A stretch of DNA of 64,000 nucleotides from assembly GCF_032884065.1 (NCBI RefSeq), contig NC_088883.1, forward strand, positions 31,072,568 to 31,136,567, written 5' to 3'. This DNA is from Artemia franciscana. Taxonomy: Eukaryota > Arthropoda > Branchiopoda > Anostraca > Artemiidae. Below are positions 23,405 to 33,789 of this stretch, piece by piece. The stretch's first letter is position 1. Each line of letters begins with the position of its first letter. The position numbers and the translations under genes are program-made. The notes beneath the pieces were generated by a model. It ran no database searches. It was not told the DNA's origin and saw only the letters and a list, made by a program, of their open reading frames with translations.

Positions 23405-24932
23405 CATCTGTACCTCATTTCCATCAATCACCAAATCAGAAATTGATACTATCATTGCTGATGCAGAGATTGAGGACGTATGTGAGGTCTCTGAATTCAC
23501 TGTTTATAAGGAACTCCTAAGACTGAAAGCGAACTGTGCGTCCTACCCAGGTGAGCTTCCAGTAAAGCTGTTACGTGAATTCACCATTTTTCTTGCTAAG
23601 CCACTCTCTTCTATAATCAACCAATGTTTCCTTCAGCAAGTATTCCCTAGTGCTTGGAAAAGAGCATATGTCCGCGTTATTCCAAAAGTAAGGTGTCCAA
23701 AATCTTGTGATCAACTCCGGCCTATATCAATAACTCCGAACCTTTCTAAAGTTGCAGAAACGTTTATTTACCGCAAACTTATGTCACAGGTCTCTGCACA
23801 TCTAGACCCGTATCAGTATGGATGCTTAAGAGGCAGCAGCACAACTGTTTATTTAGTACGGATGTACCATCTCATTGTCGAGTGGCTCGACCGAGGAAGT
23901 GCTATAGTCGACCTTCTCCTCGTAGACTACCGAAAGGCTTTTGATCTTATTCGCCATTCCGTTGCTATCACAAATCTACGCACCATGGGTGCGCAAAAAC
24001 ATATTCTCCTTTTAGTGATCAATTTTTTACAAGCCCGCTATCAGTGCGTTTACAGTCTTTTCCCAGGAGATACCGACTCCGAATGGGTCGAGCTTACATG
24101 CGGAGCCCCACAAGGTACTAAGCTCGCTAGTCTACTGTTTTTGGCAGTGATAAATTTCATCCTTTCCGGCTATGAAGAAAGATTTAAGTATGTAGACGAC
24201 TTGTCAGTCCTACTGAAGTACATTGTTGAGAAGTCTGAGGCTGTCCCCCAATTCTGTAACGAAATAATCAAAAACTTCAAAGACGAATGTACTGCGAACA
24301 GCCTCCAAATCAACGAAGGAAAGACTAAAATCCTTCGCTTTAATCCCCTGAAGAGAGACTTTGTGTGCCCTCCTCCTCCTTATCCTAGTGAATCTTCGGC
24401 AGTAGTGCTTGGTGTCAAGTTTAGCATCGACTGCTCTTTCAGCCTCCATGTCGATACAATTATCAAAAAGGCAAATAGTGCGATGCGGACACTTATACTA
24501 ATGCGTCGATTTGGTTTTTCAGTGACACAACTAAGGATAGCCTATCTTACTTACATTCGACCAATTTTAGAGTATGCATGTCCCGTATGGGGCCCACAAG
24601 TCAATAACACTATTTACCTAAGTGACCAGCTTGAGTCAATACAAAAAAGAGCAGTCAAAGTAATATTGTGCGATGCTTTTATCGAATATAAGTTAGCATT
24701 ATCCACTTTACAAATTCCCTCTCTTCAAGAGCGTCGTCTCAGTTTGATTCTTGAATTTGGCCAATATCTTCTCAGAAGTGATAAATACAGATCGATACTA
24801 CCACCAGTTTTAGTGAAACATCGAAGTACTAGGTTGAAGAAATTTGACAGATTAGCAGCACCTCCTTCACGCACAAATCGTTTTTCCAACTCATTCATCC
24901 CTTTCTTTGTATCAAAGTATAACAATTGTTGA
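23379..24932 (+). CDS. LINE reverse transcriptase, second part of the same ORF
   Basis: 517 codons in the +1 frame relative to 21764-23404. RT blocks in order: PVKLLREF, LRPISITPNLSKVAE, YGCLRGSSTT, motif A LLLVDYRKAFDLI, motif B CGAPQGTKLASLLF, motif C FKYVDDLSVL (catalytic Asp pair), then the thumb region with KTKILRF and the C-terminal ILEYACPVWGP and RAVKVILC blocks. Its normal role is to copy element RNA at the nicked target. Apart from the upstream frameshift the domain looks undamaged. The ATG at 23379 is probably not a real start. Confidence 0.88.
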   Translation: MKSILFFADICTSFPSITKSEIDTIIADAEIEDVCEVSEFTVYKELLRLKANCASYPGELPVKLLREFTIFLAKPLSSIINQCFLQQVFPSAWKRAYVRVIPKVRCPKSCDQLRPISITPNLSKVAETFIYRKLMSQVSAHLDPYQYGCLRGSSTTVYLVRMYHLIVEWLDRGSAIVDLLLVDYRKAFDLIRHSVAITNLRTMGAQKHILLLVINFLQARYQCVYSLFPGDTDSEWVELTCGAPQGTKLASLLFLAVINFILSGYEERFKYVDDLSVLLKYIVEKSEAVPQFCNEIIKNFKDECTANSLQINEGKTKILRFNPLKRDFVCPPPPYPSESSAVVLGVKFSIDCSFSLHVDTIIKKANSAMRTLILMRRFGFSVTQLRIAYLTYIRPILEYACPVWGPQVNNTIYLSDQLESIQKRAVKVILCDAFIEYKLALSTLQIPSLQERRLSLILEFGQYLLRSDKYRSILPPVLVKHRSTRLKKFDRLAAPPSRTNRFSNSFIPFFVSKYNNC

Positions 24933-25066
24933 TTTTAAACTATTTGTCTTCTGATTTATTTTTTTTTGTCGTTTGATTTAATCCTTTTTTCTTTTTTGTA
25001 AGCACAAGCGCCATTTAGTTTTATGACTACGAGAGATTGTGCAAATAAAACCTATTCTATTCTATT

Positions 25067-27217
25067 CATTTTTGAAAAGAAAATTAAAAAACTGAGCAAT
25101 AATAAATAAAGACAAAAGTAGAAAAAAAAACACAAAGAAAAGGGCCGCATAATGCATATAAACTACAAAAAGGAAACATTCTGCAAATCAACTGAAACAA
25201 AATAAGAAAAAGAAATAGTTTAAATTCTAGTAAAATAAGCCGAAAAAATCAGGGTTCTGATGAGGCGAACTTTTAAATTTGTGTCACTTTCCAATGAAGA
25301 TGGTAATAATCAATTTTTCTGCATCTTTCTTTTATAGCTGTTTATTAATACTTTTTACCATTTTGATACAACTTCTCTGTTTACTGTTAATTTCTGGCCC
25401 AAGATGAAGTGACAAAGAAGAAATATAAAGAATGTGCTTACACTGTTAAGGTTGGCATAGGGGCTGTTCCTTTGAACCCAAATTAGCAACTTTAAACCCA
25501 AATTAGCACGATTACTCGAGCACCCATACTGAAGGATACAGGATACCAGTTTAGCACGTAAACAAAACACAGTCAAAGATTGAGCGACAGAAAGAGAACA
25601 AGAGATAAAACGTAAAATATACACACTAAATAATTACTAAATACAATTACTAATCGTAAATAAGATTCTAAATTGGTGATCACTAATATATTAATTACTG
25701 ATTACTAGTTTACCAGTTTAATTTAATTTCTGTTTAATACAAGATTTTGTGCTAGCCCAGGGACCATTACAGTATTCCAAGTCCGGCCATCCAGATAGCA
25801 GGATTACTTTCCAATTTTTAAGGGAAGCTGAATAAGAGTGAAGATTAAAAAAGAACATATAAAATAAACGAGTTATAATGTAGAAGTAACTGAAACGCAA
25901 TCAGAAAACGAGAAAATGTAAAGGACAGAGAGAAACGAGACAAAAAATGCAACCCAGATACAAGCTAAAAGCTATAATCCCACGAAAAATACGCCCCCCC
26001 CCTTTTAAAACCACTTCTGGACAATTCCATCTTCACTGAAAATTCCTCCCCCTCTATGAGATTTCTTACAAACGCTTCAGCCTGAGAAAGTATCCTCAGC
26101 ATACTTCCATTTGTAAAAAACTTGAAGCTCTAGTCGTTTCTCTGATCAGTCCGGAAATACCCTCTTATATGGAATTTTTTTCCTGGAAATCAAAACACGC
26201 TGAAGATTTCCCCCAGACAATCCCCTCAAAACGTCTCTACATGCAAAATTGAGTTCCCAAAGAAAAAGTAAGGCAAATAAAAATAATTTTGTATAGGAAT
26301 TCTGTCAAATCCACAAAGTGTAAAATTTCCCCTGGAAATCTCAGGGCGTGATTTGCATGGAAATTATTTGATTTTCATGAAAATTCTGACAACATTGCTC
26401 TTCTTGCGACAATTTTCAGCAGTTCATTTGCCCACGCTGCTAATATACTAAACTTTTCCTAAAAAAAATAATTTTGTTCTGCAAAGTATAACCGAAATCG
26501 ACTTCAATGAAAGTTTACGATTTGAGTTCTGCGTTAAGATAAACGTATTTACGAATGTTAATTTTCAGGGAGATTTCGAAGGATCGAATTTTCATCCCCT
26601 AAAAATTCGTGGATAACAGAAGCATGGTTGCATCCAGAGGGAGTCAATCAAATCTGATTGAAATCTGTCCAACTAGTTCAAAAGTAACAACAATGCATAT
26701 AAACAAATTTCCAATAAAGAAACCACAAATCACTCATGTTTTCTAAGCCCCACTTGAATTCCCCCCCCCCCCCTCCGCTTAGAACAGAAATACCAGATAC
26801 GATCCTGAATGAAAGCGCTGGTTATCAGGCCTGTTTTAATTTGCCTGATGATGTCCAGCACAAAAACGGCTAAAGTGGTCATTGGAAGATCGATACTGCC
26901 TGATAGATTTCTAGCTAAAAAAGGTGAGCTAAACATCACCCCTCAACATGAAGAATAACTAACCTGTCTTTAGCCTTAGCAATATTTCTTAAACAATACG
27001 AAATTTAGCACCCTCTCGATAGAAGGGGGAAGGTAGAGTGCAGCTATCACCCTACTGTAGTTTTTTTTATAAAACGAGGTAGAGTGTTCTACCCAACAAG
27101 GTAGAGTGCAGCTACTATGTTAATGTAAATTTTGTTTATAAAATGAAGACAGGACCGAACGACGACTGTTACCCGTTCACCCACTGTAATCAAAACGTGA
27201 GAAGAAAGAAGATTCAC
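25067..27217. other. AT-rich flank with one dispersed repeat; no gene recognised
   Basis: Apart from the repeat at 25318-25550, the stretch holds poly-C runs near 25990 and 26761-26772 and no supported gene. If the phosphatase gene continues toward low coordinates, its last exon may lie here, but I could not identify it. Confidence 0.4.
25318..25550. repeat. Dispersed repeat, copy 1
   Basis: Nearly the same sequence occurs at about 29728-29940 (shared segment 'gtttattaatactttttacc' and the closing 'cacccatactgaaggataca'). Copy 1 has an extra short duplication of the 'aacccaaattagca' phrase near 25478-25508. Type unknown. Confidence 0.85.
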
Positions 27218-27262
27218 CTTCACATCCATGATTATCTCGCAACTCCCCTGGAGTCGGGGAGT
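27008..27262 (-). repeat. Duplicate of the 3' end and donor side of the phosphatase exon
   Basis: On the minus strand, 27262-27008 resembles about 27650-27477, covering the tail of the exon at 27.6-27.86 kb, its splice donor and the start of the following intron (shared 'gtagagtgcagctatcaccc' versus 'gaggagtatagctaccactg' region and the exon words TP-EL-DNH). Identity is moderate, so the duplication is not recent. Confidence 0.7.
27218..27262 (-). CDS. Candidate 45-nt duplicated microexon of the phosphatase gene
   Basis: On the minus strand an AG acceptor (27264-27263) precedes 45 bases that end in a GTGAAT donor (27217 downward). With the phase left by the exon at 27.6 kb it reads in frame as D-SPTPGELRDNHGCE-G, paralogous to the [16 protein letters not shown] end of that exon, and it leaves the same phase. 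It could be a real alternative or extra exon lengthening the C-terminal tail by 15 residues. The acceptor has a weak pyrimidine tract, so it may equally be a dead remnant. Confidence 0.3.
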
Positions 27263-27604
27263 CTTAGAATTTCCGGCAGATTTCGGAGAACTTAAATTTC
27301 ATTCTGGGATATTCTCGGGAATTTCAGATGTAGTGGAAGCACAGCTTATAATATCTATTGAATTTGCCTCATATATCCACAGCTAAAGATGAGTCAAAAC
27401 ATGACCCGTAGCATGTACGGCAATCAGACTGTCCCTAGACTTTGGAATATTTTAAAATTATTTAAGAATCAGTACTATTTCCATAGAAGGGGGAGATGAG
27501 GAGTATAGCTACCACTGTAACTCGATTTTGTTTTGAAACTGAGGATGGTAAAGAATGACCGGTGTTACCCAACCTTTTCAAATAGTTTTAAAAAAAAGAT
27601 TTAC

Positions 27605-27861
27605 CTTCATATGCATGGTTGTCATGCAACTCCCTTGGGGTCAATGGCTGTAATGGAGGTTCTTGGTCATTCACTCTTCCTTCAAGGACGCTGAGTATAC
27701 ACTGATAAATACAAACGTACTGCTGCTCTGTTTGAACCATATATCCTCTTTCTAATCGCATTTCATACACCACTCCATAGATATCTAAATAGTCATGGAC
27801 TCGAATGTGTTGAAGGCCACGGTCTAAGGCAATGAGAGTGCCGGATCGGCCAACACCAGCG
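27605..27861 (-). CDS. Ptp10D: Ptp10D-like exon: P-loop arginine, Q-loop and domain end
   Basis: The exon is 257 nt, from an acceptor (TTGTAG, ending at 27862) to a donor GTAAAT (from 27604). Its first base completes the Ser codon of the active site, giving (S)[19 protein letters not shown], which contains the phosphate-binding Arg. [20 protein letters not shown] and [19 protein letters not shown] follow (Q-loop Gln). The end, [13 protein letters not shown], is the tail after the domain, leaving phase 1. If the intron before it is read through, the frame gives [10 protein letters not shown]; this Asn is intronic and is not an active-site mutation. The catalytic Cys comes from the previous exon. 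Confidence 0.93.
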
Positions 27862-27905
27862 CTACAATTCAAGATTGGATTATACAAAACATCTGATTAA
27901 CATCT

Positions 27906-28565
27906 TTTTTTTTCTATACTATGAAAAAACATACTTTATCCTATGCTATACTTTATTCTTCTTCTATACTTTGATCGGATGTTTTGATACTTTATTTTAT
28001 TTTTCTTTATACTTTCTTTAATTTTTCTTTATTCTTCTTCTATTCTTTATTCTATACTATATATTTGATCTCGGTTCATCAGACACATCATGAGTACCTA
28101 ATAAGGCGCTTATAGTCCTTTGCCCGACTTCATATAATTAATTACTGTAACGAGAGGTAAAGTTACAAAAGAAGCTAAGTAAAATTCATCGGTGGGCCGT
28201 CACAGCTGTAGTCACTTGCCTAGTTAGATGGAGACTGCGGGTGGCAAATTTTGTGTTACAAGCTAAAGAGAGACTTCCTCAGGGGAGTGAGTAAATATAC
28301 TTATAGAAGGCACTTACTAACCTCTCGCATATTAAATCTTATATATGCAAAACACAATTTTGATCACGTAATACGAATTATAAAAATAGTTTCGACTTTA
28401 GGATCCAACCCCCTTTAGGTGAAGAAGTATATGTGAATAGCCTTTAGAGCATAAAATAAACACTATACAAATTCAATTTTATCAGTAGAGCCACCCTTTC
28501 CATCAAAATGAGCTGAATTATGCCTGAAATAAGACCTAGATATCCCTCCAGACTTGACAAAAATT
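27906..28565. other. Intron sequence, nothing recognised
   Basis: T/A-rich runs of related 'ttctatactttattc' words at 27910-28070 and otherwise unstructured sequence, within the 10.2 kb intron that splits the phosphatase signature motif. Confidence 0.5.
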
Positions 28566-28740
<175 letters not shown>

Positions 28741-29121
28741 TTTAACAAAAATTTGCAGCCATCCCTCTCTTTTTAGACTTAAATCTTATATTTCTTCTTA
28801 AATATCAATACCGAGGGGCCTGACATATTAAATTGCAATAGTCAAAAAATTATGAAAATCCTACGAATTTGCACTCATAATTTTTAAACTAAGAAAAAAA
28901 CGTACTGGACAAAATTTTTTGTCAGATTTTTCCCACGCAATGCAAAAGACTTCCTTTTTTTTCATTTTTCATAAACAACAGGAAAACTGTCTTTTAAATA
29001 GACCTTTTTTTAAGTATTCTATTTTCTATCGTGCGATTATATCAAACTCAGGTGTGACTTGAAATTACTATACACTCTTTACATTATTTAGGAATTCAAA
29101 AGTTCGCCAAAAACTCAGGTG

Positions 29122-29147
29122 AAAAAAAAAAAAAAAAAAAAAAAAAA
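29122..29147. repeat. Poly-A run in intron
   Basis: About 25 A residues followed by 'caacaacaggaaaaggaaaa'. It may be the tail of a retroposed sequence, but no head was recognised. Confidence 0.7.
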
Positions 29148-29479
29148 CAACAACAGGAAAAGGAAAAGGAAAACGCGGAAAAAAAACATACTAGACAAAC
29201 AATAGCAAACCACATCCGATAACGATAACGTAAATGGTATAGCTATAATCTGACAAAAATAAAAACAACAAGAGGCGGAAGAGAGTATTTCCACAATTTT
29301 TCTATGGCTAATTTCATTCCCAGAGGAATTGAAGACAAAATACCACGATAAGGACAAAAATACTTCATTATTTAGCCCAGGAGAGCCACTGGGAGGGATC
29401 TCAGTACTTCATATGAAGTAGGGGATAAACATCATATTTATTTCCTAAAGGCTATCATAAGTTCTGAGAGAGCAGAATC

Positions 29480-29710
29480 AGTGGTATAATTACGTCAAAA
29501 TCCTGGGAAGGAGGAAAAGTTGGAACCAATTATCCTAAATCAAGTGAAAATGACAATGAAAACAGATAAATGAGCCATATAGTACCATAAAGGTAAAGAT
29601 ACCCTAAAGAAAACTGAACCATTTCTGTAAAGCTTGAATTATGCAGGCCTATTATAGTTTTGACAAGATTTTTGAAAAATAGCAAATTACGCACCTGAGC
29701 AGAATTTGTT
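29480..29710. repeat. Dispersed repeat shared with 47.16-47.40 kb
   Basis: Shared ordered phrases: 'attacgtcaaaat', 'aagtgaaaat', 'aatgagccat', 'aaagaaaactga' and 'cttagttttgataa'-like text. The two copies are diverged and gapped. Type unknown. Confidence 0.65.
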
Positions 29711-29727
29711 TCATGCGTCAATAAATT

Positions 29728-29940
29728 TTTCTGTATCTTTCTTTTATAGCTGTTTATTAATACTTTTTACCATTTTGATACAACTTTTCTGTTTACTGTT
29801 AATTTCTGGCCCAAGATGAAGTGACAAAGAAGAAATATAAAGAATGTGCTTACACTGTTAAGGTTGGCATAGGGGCTGTTCCTATGCTTTAAACCCAAAT
29901 TAGCACGATTACTCGAGCACCCATACTGAAGGATACAGGT
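29728..29940. repeat. Dispersed repeat, copy 2
   Basis: Near-identical to 25318-25550 but missing about 19 bases around 29890. Directly follows the repeat at 29480-29710. Confidence 0.85.
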
Positions 29941-30139
29941 AGACAATTCTCTAATGGGCTGGGAAGCAGTCATAAGGAACGATTCAGAGGATGTTCATGA
30001 GGGGGAGAGGGAAAGTGGAGCTTCGAACAGATTCGGGAGGAGAAAGAGCAAGTACAACAGTGTTAGCATCGGGCGACATAGTGCCACGATGAATTGTCAA
30101 AAGTAGCGGTAGAGTATTATTCAGATGCTAGTAATAGTT

Positions 30140-32560
30140 GCATTAGCTATGACGTAATTAGTTTTCTCATAACAATTGTCATATCAAAACTTTGTAAAGA
30201 TGCAACCAACTACCTGTAAGTAACCCAATTGTTTTTGAAATACCAACAGACAGGTAAGTAGCAGTTAAAAGAAAATGTCAAAAAGATAACTACTAAAAAA
30301 TTGTTATGAGACGTAACTAGTATTCTCATAACAATTGTCATATCAAAAACTTTAAAAAATGCAAGCAGCTACCTGTAAGTAACCCAATTTTTTTTTGAAA
30401 TACCAACAGACAGATAAGTAGCAGTTAAAAGAAAATGTCAAAAAGATAACTACTAAAAAATTGTTATGAGACGTAACTAGTATTCTCATAACAATTGTCA
30501 TATCAAAAACTTTAAAAAATGCAACCAGCTACCTGTAAGTAACCCAATTTTTTTTTGAAATACCAACAGACAGATAAGTAGCAGTTAAAAGAAAATGTCA
30601 AAAAGATAACTACTAAAAAATTGTTATGAGACGTAACTAGTATTCTCATAACAATTGTCATATCAAAAACTTTAAAAAATGCAACCAGCTACCAGTAAGT
30701 AACCCAATTTTTTTTTGAAATACCAACAGACAGATAAGTAGCAGTTAAAAGAAAATGTCAAAAAGATAACTACTAAAAAATTGTTATGAGACGTAACTAG
30801 TATTCTCATAACAATTGTCATATCAAAAACTTTAAAAAATGCAACCAGCTACCTGTAAGTAACCCAATTTTTTTTTGAAATACCAACAGACAGATAAGTA
30901 GCAGTTAAAAGAAAATGTCAAAAAGATAACTACTAAAAAATTGTTATGAGACGTAACTAGTATTCTCATAACAATTGTCATATCAAAAACTTTAAAAAAT
31001 GCAAGCAGCTACCTGTAAGTAACCCAATTTTTTTTTGAAATACCAACAGACAGATAAGTAGCAGTTAAAAGAAAATGTCAAAAAGATAACTACTAAAAAA
31101 TTGTTATGAGACGTAACTAGTATTCTCATAACAATTGTCATATCAAAAACTTTAAAAAATGCAACCAGCTACCTGTAAGTAACCCAATTTTTTTTTGAAA
31201 TACCAACAGACAGATAAGTAGCAGTTAAAAGAAAATGTCAAAAAGATAACTACTAAAAAATTGTTATGAGACGTAACTAGTATTCTCATAACAATTGTCA
31301 TATCAAAAACTTTAAAAAATGCAACCAGCTACCTGTAAGTAACCCAATTTTTTTTTGAAATACCAACAGACAGATAAGTAGCAGTTAAAAGAAAATGTCA
31401 AAAAGATAACTACTAAAAAATTGTTATGAGACGTAACTAGTATTCTCATAACAATTGTCATATCAAAAACTTTAAAAAATGCAACCAGCTACCTGTAAGT
31501 AACCCAATTTTTTTTTGAAATACCAACAGACAGATAAGTAGCAGTTAAAAGAAAATGTCAAAAAGATAACTACTAAAAAATTGTTATGAGACGTAACTAG
31601 TATTCTCATAACAATTGTCATATCAAAAACTTTAAAAAATGCAAGCAGCTACCTGTAAGTAACCCAATTTTTTTTTGAAATACCAACAGACAGATAAGTA
31701 GCAGTTAAAAGAAAATGTCAAAAAGATAACTACTAAAAAATTGTTATGAGACGTAACTAGTATTCTCATAACAATTGTCATATCAAAAACTTTAAAAAAT
31801 GCAACCAGCTACCTGTAAGTAACCCAATTGTTTTTTGAAATACCAACAGACAGATAAGTAGCAGTTAAAAGAAAATGTCAAAAAGATAACTACTAAAAAA
31901 TTGTTATGAGACGTAACTAGTATTCTCATAACAATTGTCATATCAAAAACTTTAAAAAATGCAACCAGCTACCAGTAAGTAAACCCATTTTTTTTTTGAA
32001 ATACCAACAGACAGATAAGTAGCAGTTAAAAGAAAATGTCAAAAAGATAACTACTAAAAAATTGTTATGAGACGTAACTAGTATTCTCATAACAATTGTC
32101 ATATCAAAAACTTTAAAAAATGCAACCAGCTACCTATAAGTAACCCAATTTTTTTTTGAAATACCAACAGACAGATAAGTAGCAGTTAAAAGAAAATGTC
32201 AAAAAGATAACTACTAAAAAATTGTTATGAGACGTAACTAGTATTCTCATAACAATTGTCATATCAAAAACTTTAAAAAATGCAACCAGCTACCAGTAAG
32301 TAACCCAATTTTTTTTTAAATACCAACAGACAGATAAGTAGCAGTTATGAACATCAACAAAGAAGATGTTAAAAAGATAACTACTAAAAATTGTTGAGAC
32401 GTAACTAGTTTTCTCATAACAATTGTCATATTAAAAATTTTAACCAGCTGCCTGAAACTTGCCAATTTTCTTTGAAATACTAACAGACAGATAAGTAGGA
32501 GTTATGAACATTAACAAAAAAAAAATGTTAAAAAAGATAACTATTAAAAAATATTAAGCG
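30140..32560. repeat. 160-bp intronic satellite array, about 15 copies, with internal hairpin
   Basis: The marker 'acgtaactag' falls at 30152, 30311, then every 160 bases (30471, 30631 and so on to 31911), then 32072, 32232 and 32399. Central copies are almost identical and edge copies are diverged. Each unit contains attgttatgag and its complement ctcataacaat, able to form an 11-bp stem with a 13-base loop. Single-base variants show a larger period: 'gcaagcagct' replaces 'gcaaccagct' at 30361, 31001 and 31641, exactly 640 bases (four units) apart. The array lies in the intron between the phosphatase exons at 38.1 and 27.8 kb. Confidence 0.97.
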
Positions 32561-32849
32561 CAGTATCAACAGACACAGTCATATTACATGAATTAGCAAA
32601 TCTAAACATTTTTTTTTGGAGGGGGGATCAGATCCAATCAGACAAAAATTTTCTTTACAGATTTATGTTGTATTCTTTTTTTTTTAAAGTCCGTTCCTGT
32701 TTGATGCTAAGCAAGTAGTAAACAAGAGAGTTTGTTGTTTTTACATTCTTACTTGAGAACCATGACAAACAAAGAGGAAGGGAAATTGACGAGAAAGGAA
32801 AATCAAGTAAGTACCAAAGCAAAAAAAAAACAAAAAACACTCTCTCCTA

Positions 32850-32993
32850 CTATCTGTCTTGGCTTTTTCTACAATTAGCCATGGCTTGATGCCCACAACT
32901 ACTTGATTTTAATTCATTAAAATCATTGATTTAAAATCAAGTAGTTATGGGCATCCAGGCATGGCTAATTGTAGAAAAGGCCAAGACAGATAG
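32850..32993. repeat. Foldback with 61-bp arms
   Basis: 32850-32910 ('ctatctgtcttggctttttc' onward) is the near-perfect reverse complement of 32933-32993, with a 22-base loop. The right arm belongs to a longer unit that recurs in direct orientation twice downstream. Confidence 0.93.
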
Positions 32994-33640
32994 TCCGAGT
33001 GAGTAAGAGGCAAATAAGCCCTTATTAGGATTGTATAAAAATGATGTCAGTTCATATGTTGATAGATAAGTCTATCTATTATCAGTTCATGCGTCATTCC
33101 TAGGGAAGAACTTAAGGTAGATAGTCATGGAACTAAGGAATGAAAGAATTTAAAAAAAAAATTAAAATCTAGTAGTTGTGGACATCAAGCCATGGCTAAT
33201 TGTAGGAAAAGTCAAGACAGATACTCCGAGTGAGTGAGAGGCAAATATGGCATAAGCCCTTATTAGGATTGTATAAAAATGATGTGAGTTCATTTGTTGA
33301 TAGATAAGTTTACCTATCATCCGTCCATGCGTCATTTCTAGGGCAGAAACTAAGGTAGTTAATCATAGAACTAAGGGATGAAAGAATTGGATTGATTTTG
33401 GGTTGATACGTGACGGAGAATGTCCACTGGACTTGTATGCAAAATCTGGTACTGAATTTGCTTGGACTCACAGGCGAACAAGTGAAACCTAATTGAATTA
33501 AAATCAAGTAGTTGTGGGCATCAAGCCATGGCTAATTGTAGAAAAAGACAAGAGAGATAGTCCGAGTGAGTGAGAGGCAAATCTGGCATAACCCCTTATT
33601 AGGATTGTATAAAAATGATGTCAGTTCATTTGTTGATTGT
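32933..33640. repeat. Direct repeats of the foldback arm plus flank (three copies)
   Basis: Units starting 'aaaatcaagtagttatgggc' occur at about 32933, 33163 and 33500. Each continues through 'catggctaattgtagaaaa' and 'gtgagaggcaaat' to 'ttaggattgtataaaaatga'. The copies are unequal in length (about 230 and 335 bases apart). Confidence 0.88.
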
Positions 33641-33789
33641 TATTGGAGTATTGTAAATCCCTTGTTAAAATATATACAAATATTTTTGCATTTCCGCAGA
33701 ATCAACATACTGGACTTTTCAAAGATATTTGATTATTAAAGCAATGCTGATTTATTTTTGTCCAAAATTAAGGCTTTAATATAACTCCC

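Larger units (their letters stand above)
21700..25066 (+). mobile_element. CR1/L2-group LINE, nearly intact
   Basis: About 3.3 kb with endonuclease and reverse transcriptase in two overlapping frames (21764-23404 and 23379-24932), a short 3' untranslated region, AATAAA at 25044-25049 and a (TTCTA)n tail at 25052-25066. The clade call rests on the CNARSLNNK endonuclease start, the YVDD catalytic box and the short-repeat tail. It is the best preserved LINE in the window. The 5' limit was not seen. Confidence 0.88.

Noticed and set aside
26730..26939. Minus-strand open frame considered as a last phosphatase exon
   Set aside because: No acceptor in the needed phase, no similarity to the acidic tail expected, and it contains a glycine run from a poly-C tract.
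27861..27887. Phosphatase signature read as [10 protein letters not shown], suggesting a catalytically altered or dead PTP
   Set aside because: The Asn and preceding residues are intron. The true upstream exon (38048-38196) supplies VVHC and AG of the Ser codon, restoring [10 protein letters not shown] with correct phase.
30140..32560. Regularly spaced repeats that might suggest a CRISPR-like array
   Set aside because: The 160-bp units are contiguous with no unique spacers, and the context is a eukaryotic intron.
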